Assembly: GCA_002360325.1 (NCBI GenBank)
Contig: DEQG01000114.1
Coordinates: 1 to 10,378, forward strand
Direction: 5' to 3'
DNA length: 10,378 nt
Source of the DNA: Salinicoccus sp. UBA3372
GTDB taxonomy: Bacteria; Bacillota; Bacilli; Staphylococcales; Salinicoccaceae
Shown here one piece after another: positions 6,541-10,378 of this stretch. How positions within the stretch are numbered: position 1 is the stretch's first letter; each line of letters begins with the position of its first letter. Both the position numbers and the translations under genes were made by a program. Below the pieces are notes generated by a model. It was not told the DNA's origin and made no database searches. It saw only the letters and a list, made by a program, of their open reading frames with translations.

Positions 6541-7664
6541 ATTAAAACATCTCCTATTTCCTCGTATACCTCTTTTAATCCCTTTATCAGCATATCGACA
6601 TCTTTCTCTTCAGTATCTTTCGACATGGAAATCCGGATACTGCCGTTGATGACATCAACACTCTGCCCCATCGCTGTCAATGTCTCATTCAACGTTGCAA
6701 GTTTTGATGCGCATGCGCTCGTCGTCGATACCATAATACCCTTCTCTGACAGTGCATTCACAACCACTTCGCCTTTCGCCCCTACATACGACAAGTTTAA
6801 TATATGTGGAACATCGCCCGGCTGCATGACGATTGATCTATAATCCTCCAGAGCATTTCTGATCGACTGATTGTAATTTTCGATTTTCTCGAAATTACTG
6901 TCAATATTTTCATGACTCAGTCTCAATGCTTTGGCCATCGCCGCAATCGTCGGCAGATTGACCGTGCCGCTTCTTATATTATATTCGTGGCCGCCTCCGA
7001 AGAAAACCGGCGGCATTGCTTTCAATTCTTTGATCATCAGGGCACCGGAACCTTTTACGCCGTGAAATTTGTGTCCGGAAATACTCAGTGTGTCGACATT
7101 TTCATAATTGATCTTCACCTTGCCGACTGCCTGTGTGGCATCGACATGGAAGTGCGCTTTCGGAAATCCTTTCAAAATTTCCGCAGTCTCTTCGATCGGC
7201 TGGACAGCCCCGACGATATTATTGACAGCCATGACAGTGACAAAAATGACATCTCCATTCATGAGCGTTCTTAAATGCTCCATGTCTATTCTGCCATGTT
7301 CCGTCGTTTTTATAAATTTGACGTTGAACCCTTCAGATCTGTAATGTTCAATGACGTTGATCACACTCGGATGTTCAAGCTGACTGACAAGAATGGTGCT
7401 GCCGAACTTTTTCTTTCTGCTGAGCGTGCTCTGTATCGCTATATTATTGCTCTCTGTCGCTCCTGAAGTGAAGACGCAATGATGGTTCCACAGACCGAAT
7501 ATATCCAGAACCTGCTTTCTTGATGCTTCCAGCAGCTTTTCACTGTCCCGCCCTGCACCGTGTATGCTTGCCGTATTGAAATAATAGTTCTGATTCACTT
7601 TATTGAATGTGTTCAGTGCTTCTTCATCCGGTTTCGTCGTTGCAGCATTATCAAAATAATGCAT
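6537..7664 (-). CDS. nifZ: Cysteine desulfurase, NifS/IscS family (NifZ type, partner of ThiI)
   Basis: A 375-residue PLP-dependent enzyme that takes sulfur from cysteine as a persulfide, leaving alanine. The PLP lysine is Lys199 in SGHKFHG. His98 in LEHPS stacks on the cofactor, and Asp175 in HVDATQ contacts the pyridine nitrogen. Cys318 in TTSACAS is the sulfur-carrying cysteine. The N-terminal YFDNAATT is typical. The dedicated link with ThiI, known for B. subtilis NifZ, is inferred from the ATGA overlap with thiI. The start is ATG at 7664 with AAGGAG 7 nt upstream; a TTG directly before it would be too close. Related IscS or SufS enzymes serve iron-sulfur assembly, but no isc or suf genes are nearby. 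Confidence 0.94.
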   Translation of the reverse strand: MHYFDNAATTKPDEEALNTFNKVNQNYYFNTASIHGAGRDSEKLLEASRKQVLDIFGLWNHHCVFTSGATESNNIAIQSTLSRKKKFGSTILVSQLEHPSVINVIEHYRSEGFNVKFIKTTEHGRIDMEHLRTLMNGDVIFVTVMAVNNIVGAVQPIEETAEILKGFPKAHFHVDATQAVGKVKINYENVDTLSISGHKFHGVKGSGALMIKELKAMPPVFFGGGHEYNIRSGTVNLPTIAAMAKALRLSHENIDSNFEKIENYNQSIRNALEDYRSIVMQPGDVPHILNLSYVGAKGEVVVNALSEKGIMVSTTSACASKLATLNETLTAMGQSVDVINGSIRISMSKDTEEKDVDMLIKGLKEVYEEIGDVLI

Positions 7665-7683
7665 CAAATTTCTCCTTTCATGT

Positions 7684-7713
7684 AAAAGGACTTAGAATAT
7701 AAAATTCTAAGTC
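7684..7713 (-). terminator. Hairpin terminator or attenuator between ezrA and the desulfurase gene
   Basis: GACTTAGAAT (7689-7698) and ATTCTAAGTC (7704-7713) form a perfect 10-bp stem with a five-base loop. On the minus strand a C and then TTTT (7687-7684) follow. The stem is AT-rich and the T-run short, so termination may be partial. The desulfurase start lies only about 20 nt beyond, leaving no room for a separate promoter after the hairpin. Desulfurase and thiI expression must therefore come from read-through or from a promoter inside ezrA. Confidence 0.65.
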
Positions 7714-7723
7714 ACTTCATTAA

Positions 7724-9418
7724 CTACTTGTCGTCATATTCATTTTCGATTTTGTATGCTGCGCCGGGTTCCACTTTTTCAAGCGCCGACTTGATGATTT
7801 CCAGTGAACGTTTATATCTGCTTTCCTGGAACATCCTCTCTGCTTCACGTACTTCGGCATCAAAGCCGTGATCATCTCTTCTGTATCTGTTGCCGTACTG
7901 GATCATCACTTCCGTCAGTTCTGCATCACGCAGAAGTTCAAATGATTCCTGTTCGAACTTGTTCAGTTCCATCATGGTCTGATTCACTTTATCTTTGATG
8001 TACTGTACATTCAGAGGCGTTTTACTGAAGTACTGTTCAATGTTTCTTAAATCGATATCAAGATCATTTTTCAGTATGACGAACCTTTCAGGCACATCAG
8101 GCAGATTGGAACCGACCAGCCTGCGGTAAATATTCTCTTTTTTATCCTGGATGTAATAAGAATTTTCACGTGCCTCTTCAGCATCATCCCTCAGGTCGAC
8201 CAGGTGCTCCTGAATTTGTTCCTGCTCATCGTTTATCTCGATGATCTGTTCCTTAATATGGGAAATCCTGTTTTCCACTTCACTGTATCTGGCATTCGTC
8301 TTGGACATCTCAGTGACAATCTCATCATATATGTCAACCAGACTTTCTATCTCATGCTCAAACTTTTGAATGGAGTGGATATCAGTATCATTTATATAGT
8401 ACTGTTCTTTCAAATAATGAATCTCGGTTCTGAGTGTATAGTTTGAGTTTCTTGCATGGAACAATTCATCTGTGACGAGCGGCTGATCTTCATCCACTTT
8501 GATTTTCGCCTTCACTTCAAGTTCGATGAGCTCCAGTATATCATCGACATTATTGTTGATGTCATCCAGTATTTTACGCGCTTCATCAAGATCAAGTCTT
8601 GAAATCAGCGGTTCAACCAGGTTCAACTTACCTTTTAATGTAGATAATTTGTGTTCGACTCTGACGTGTTCCAGATCATAGCCGTCCGCTTTCAGATCAC
8701 GGCAGCCGAATCTGATTTCCTGGAACTGTGCAGGCAGATCTTTTTGGACTTCCCTGATCAACAGCGGGATATCGTCCATATTTTCCTTCAATGTTACAAG
8801 GTCACTGTGCACTTCTTCTATGTGCTTGTTGGCACTGACATAGTTGCCGGCATTCTTCATGAGATCGTACTCGTTGATTTCCGGTTCAAAACTGTCAATG
8901 AGTTCTTCCAGGGGCCCTTCTGCCTCACCGAACTGATATGCACTCGCAAGCACATCCCTTTTCGCTTCCCGGTGAATCTTTTCAGCATCCGCCCGGGCAA
9001 TCATCGCCATTTCATTGGCTTGCAATAACTCATCAATTTCACTGCTCAGCTGTTCATACTTCGTTTCAACAGAATCCAGAGTATTATCAGCCTGCTTCAC
9101 TTTTTCATTACTGTCACTGAACTTGAACTTTGTTAAATCCAGTTTTGCGTCTTCAAGCAATTCTTTCGATTCATCCACCGATTCATTGTAGGAAGACTGC
9201 CATTCTTTTTGCCAACCGGAATAAAGTTCTTTTGCCTCACCATGCAGATTCAAATCTTTGACTTTAAATAATTCATCCTGAAAAGGAAGTGCTTTAACTT
9301 CTTCCAGACGATGGTATTTATTATTTAAATCCTCTAATTTTGTGTTTCTGATATAAAATACTATAGCAACCGCTATCGCGATTAAAACTATTATTCCGAT
9401 AAGAATATAGACCCACAT
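7724..9418 (-). CDS. ezrA: Septation ring formation regulator EzrA
   Basis: A 564-residue membrane-anchored division protein that binds FtsZ and keeps Z-ring assembly to midcell; in staphylococci it also links FtsZ with the septal wall machinery. One N-terminal transmembrane helix (about 3-23, very hydrophobic) is followed by a long, acidic, heptad-rich cytoplasmic rod typical of its spectrin-like repeats. Near the C-terminus is the conserved QNR patch, IQYGNRYR (506-513), needed for septal localisation in B. subtilis. Length matches the family. AGGAGGT lies about 6 nt before the ATG. It is followed by the cysteine desulfurase gene, as in related bacteria, and is divergent from the GAF reductase gene. 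Confidence 0.96.
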   Translation of the reverse strand: MWVYILIGIIVLIAIAVAIVFYIRNTKLEDLNNKYHRLEEVKALPFQDELFKVKDLNLHGEAKELYSGWQKEWQSSYNESVDESKELLEDAKLDLTKFKFSDSNEKVKQADNTLDSVETKYEQLSSEIDELLQANEMAMIARADAEKIHREAKRDVLASAYQFGEAEGPLEELIDSFEPEINEYDLMKNAGNYVSANKHIEEVHSDLVTLKENMDDIPLLIREVQKDLPAQFQEIRFGCRDLKADGYDLEHVRVEHKLSTLKGKLNLVEPLISRLDLDEARKILDDINNNVDDILELIELEVKAKIKVDEDQPLVTDELFHARNSNYTLRTEIHYLKEQYYINDTDIHSIQKFEHEIESLVDIYDEIVTEMSKTNARYSEVENRISHIKEQIIEINDEQEQIQEHLVDLRDDAEEARENSYYIQDKKENIYRRLVGSNLPDVPERFVILKNDLDIDLRNIEQYFSKTPLNVQYIKDKVNQTMMELNKFEQESFELLRDAELTEVMIQYGNRYRRDDHGFDAEVREAERMFQESRYKRSLEIIKSALEKVEPGAAYKIENEYDDK

Positions 9419-9444
9419 ACACTTACCTCCTAAACATATAGTTA

Positions 9445-9473
9445 ATTATAGCCTAAAAGCTTGAAACAAAAAA
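9445..9473 (-). promoter_or_regulatory. Candidate ezrA promoter
   Basis: The minus strand has a perfect TATAAT at 9445-9450, placing transcription near 9438 and a leader of about 20 nt before the ezrA start. The -35 position at 17-nt spacing is only a T-run (9468-9473), so the -35 match is poor. The element lies back to back with the promoter for the reductase gene. Confidence 0.4.
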
Positions 9474-9489
9474 CAGATAATTATATAAT
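9461..9489 (+). promoter_or_regulatory. SigA-type promoter of the GAF reductase gene
   Basis: TTGAAA (9461-9466) and TATAAT (9484-9489) are separated by exactly 17 nt, a near-consensus vegetative promoter. Transcription would begin near 9496, about 28 nt before the ATG, with the ribosome binding site AAAGGTG at 9510-9516. Confidence 0.75.
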
Positions 9490-9523
9490 TTATAATTAAA
9501 TTGATGAATAAAGGTGATTATAC

Positions 9524-9994
9524 ATGTTCACAGCCACAAATATTACAGATTATCAGCAATTGAACAAAACTCTGGTAAGTCTGATCGAAGATGAAACAGA
9601 CAGAATTGCAAATTTATCAAACGCCGCGAGCCTGCTCAATTTCTATTTGAAAGATATCAATTGGGTCGGGTTTTATTTATTTGAAGAGAAATCAAACCAG
9701 CTTGTGCTTGGGCCATTCCAGGGACTGCCTGCATGTGTGAGAATCGATAACGGCAAAGGCGTATGCGGAACAGCATTCAGAGGCAATGATGTTTTCGTCG
9801 TTGATAACGTGAATGAATTCCCGGGCCACATCGCATGTGATGCCAACAGTAAATCTGAAATTGTCGTCCCTATCTATAAAGACGGAGAACCGATCGGTGT
9901 TCTTGATATCGACTCACCTTTCTTTGAAAGATTCAGTGAAGAAGACCGCACCGGATTGATCGCCTTTATAGACGTTTTAAAGAAATATATTTAA
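9524..9994 (+). CDS. Free methionine-(R)-sulfoxide reductase, GAF domain (fRMsr/MsrC, YtsP type)
   Basis: A 156-residue protein that is almost entirely one GAF domain. It reduces the R form of free, not protein-bound, methionine sulfoxide with thioredoxin as donor. Three cysteines carry the identification: Cys71 in GLPACVRI, Cys81 in GKGVCGTA and Cys105 in GHIACDANS. Their spacing of 10 and 24 residues equals that of the known E. coli and yeast enzymes. WVGFYLF (47-53) and SEIVVPIYKDGEPIGVLDID (111-130) are typical. Length is normal. The ribosome binding site AAAGGTG lies 7 nt before the ATG. No terminator is visible after the stop, so some read-through into the rpsD leader is likely. Confidence 0.93.
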   Translation: MFTATNITDYQQLNKTLVSLIEDETDRIANLSNAASLLNFYLKDINWVGFYLFEEKSNQLVLGPFQGLPACVRIDNGKGVCGTAFRGNDVFVVDNVNEFPGHIACDANSKSEIVVPIYKDGEPIGVLDIDSPFFERFSEEDRTGLIAFIDVLKKYI

Positions 9995-9998
9995 TGCC

Positions 9999-10027
9999 TT
10001 GACTTATACATATATTTTATGTAGAAT
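9999..10027 (+). promoter_or_regulatory. rpsD promoter
   Basis: TTGACT (9999-10004) and TAGAAT (10022-10027) are separated by 17 nt, close to the vegetative consensus as expected for a ribosomal protein gene. The -35 box begins four bases after the reductase stop codon. Transcription would start near 10033-10034, giving an untranslated leader of about 185 nt. Confidence 0.85.
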
Positions 10028-10032
10028 AAACT

Positions 10033-10217
10033 ATTGTGTAAATGAACGGATTAAGTAGCTTACAATCATTATATGTCAGTATATGGTTCCCGATGGTTGG
10101 TATGTGTTGCGTAACCAATGCTATGAGGCGAAGACACTTTAAATCATATACCCATATGGGCGGTTGTTACCTTATGATGTTTATTGCATAAATAAAACAC
10201 AATAAGGAGGAGTCATT
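10033..10217 (+). ncRNA. Structured rpsD mRNA leader, probable S4 autoregulatory element
   Basis: The roughly 185 nt between promoter and rpsD hold no ORF but several complementary segments. A 5' hairpin can form from ATT plus GTAA (10033-10035, 10038-10041) with TTACAAT (10060-10066). A long-range helix pairs GTATATG (10079-10085) with CATATAC (10145-10151), enclosing TGGTTG (10094-10099) with TAACCA (10112-10117). CCC (10089-10091) could pair with GGG (10158-10160) across that helix as a pseudoknot. In B. subtilis S4 represses its own gene through a leader RNA resembling its 16S site. That this leader does the same is inferred from position, length and structure. Confidence 0.7.
10170..10207 (+). 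promoter_or_regulatory. Hairpin covering the rpsD ribosome binding site
   Basis: CCTTAT (10170-10175) pairs with ATAAGG (10202-10207), which includes the first bases of the Shine-Dalgarno AAGGAGG (10204-10210). Inside, GTTTATT (10179-10185) pairs with AATAAAAC (10191-10198) with one bulged A and a five-base loop. The result is one nearly continuous stem-loop just before the start codon. It could switch rpsD translation on and off according to the fold of the upstream leader. Confidence 0.5.
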
Positions 10218-10378
10218 ATGGCTCGTTTTACAGGTTCAGTTTGGAAAAAGTCCCGTCGTCTTGGTATCTCCCTGACAGGTACGGGTAAAGAGTTGGAGCG
10301 TCGTCCGTATGCACCAGGTGACCACGGTCCGACACAAAGAAAGAAAATTTCAGAATACGGTCTTCAGCTTCAGGAGAA
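10218..10378 (+). CDS. rpsD: Small ribosomal subunit protein S4 (uS4), N-terminal part
   Basis: The first 53 codons and two bases of a 54th are present; the gene runs off the right end. S4 binds 16S rRNA early in 30S assembly and normally is about 200 residues long in Firmicutes. The N-terminus [17 protein letters not shown] and the segment [20 protein letters not shown] (29-48) match staphylococcal and bacillar S4 closely. It lacks the N-terminal zinc-binding cysteines found in C-plus forms of S4, as is usual for the main S4 of these bacteria. AAGGAGG lies 7 nt before the ATG. It has its own promoter and long leader, and stands alone as in bacilli rather than in the alpha operon. Confidence 0.97.
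   Translation, partial: MARFTGSVWKKSRRLGISLTGTGKELERRPYAPGDHGPTQRKKISEYGLQLQE

Noticed and set aside
6912..7274. 120-residue plus-strand ORF opposite the cysteine desulfurase
   Set aside because: Antisense shadow of a gene with all catalytic residues in place.
7665..7667. TTG start one codon before the desulfurase ATG
   Set aside because: It is only 4 nt from the Shine-Dalgarno sequence, whereas the ATG is at 7 nt and is the normal family start.
1..10378. A novel system, mobile element, CRISPR array or tRNA gene
   Set aside because: No spaced direct repeats, transposase, integrase or tRNA-like fold is visible; every long coding frame belongs to a known housekeeping family in a conserved order.

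Overview
This is a housekeeping stretch of a Firmicutes chromosome, most likely from the Staphylococcaceae. The acetate kinase, thiol peroxidase and ribosomal S4 sequences read like staphylococcal or bacillar ones. The gene order (ackA, ytxK-type methyltransferase, tpx, yteJ-type RDD protein, sppA, NAD kinase, thiI, nifZ-type cysteine desulfurase, ezrA, free-methionine sulfoxide reductase, rpsD) is essentially the one I know from Bacillus subtilis and staphylococci. By eye the base composition is more balanced than in S. aureus, which would suit a Jeotgalicoccus/Salinicoccus/Macrococcus-like relative. I did not compute GC, and the genus is a guess.

Layout from left to right. Positions 1-121 hold no gene I can support, but carry a SigB-type promoter pointing leftward out of the window. 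From 4429 down to 159 on the minus strand runs a compact cluster: sppA, RDD membrane protein, tpx, methyltransferase, ackA. It ends in a hairpin terminator at 122-152. A hairpin with a U-run and a candidate promoter lie between tpx and the methyltransferase, so the last two genes may form a sub-operon. A divergent intergenic region (4430-4515) separates sppA from a plus-strand NAD kinase. The NAD kinase converges on thiI, and both share a strong terminator whose loop contains the kinase stop codon. Minus-strand ezrA, cysteine desulfurase and thiI follow in transcription order, with a hairpin between ezrA and the desulfurase and an ATGA overlap between the desulfurase and thiI. A second divergent region (9419-9523) drives ezrA leftward and the GAF-domain reductase rightward. 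The window ends with the promoter, structured leader and first 53 codons of rpsD.

Functionally the genes fall into a few groups: overflow carbon metabolism (AckA), peroxide and methionine-oxidation defence (Tpx, fRMsr), membrane proteolysis (SppA), cofactor supply (NAD kinase), sulfur transfer to tRNA and thiamine (cysteine desulfurase with ThiI), division-ring control (EzrA) and ribosome assembly (S4). All ten complete genes have intact key motifs and ordinary lengths.

I see no mobile element, CRISPR array, tRNA or rRNA, and no credible novel defence or biosynthetic system. What merits a second look is regulatory and architectural: the rpsD leader with a hairpin that would cover its ribosome binding site, the leftward SigB-like promoter, the tpx-methyltransferase junction, the 26-nt RDD/tpx overlap, the ATG-TGA pair on the ackA start, and the terminator embedded in the NAD kinase C-terminus.
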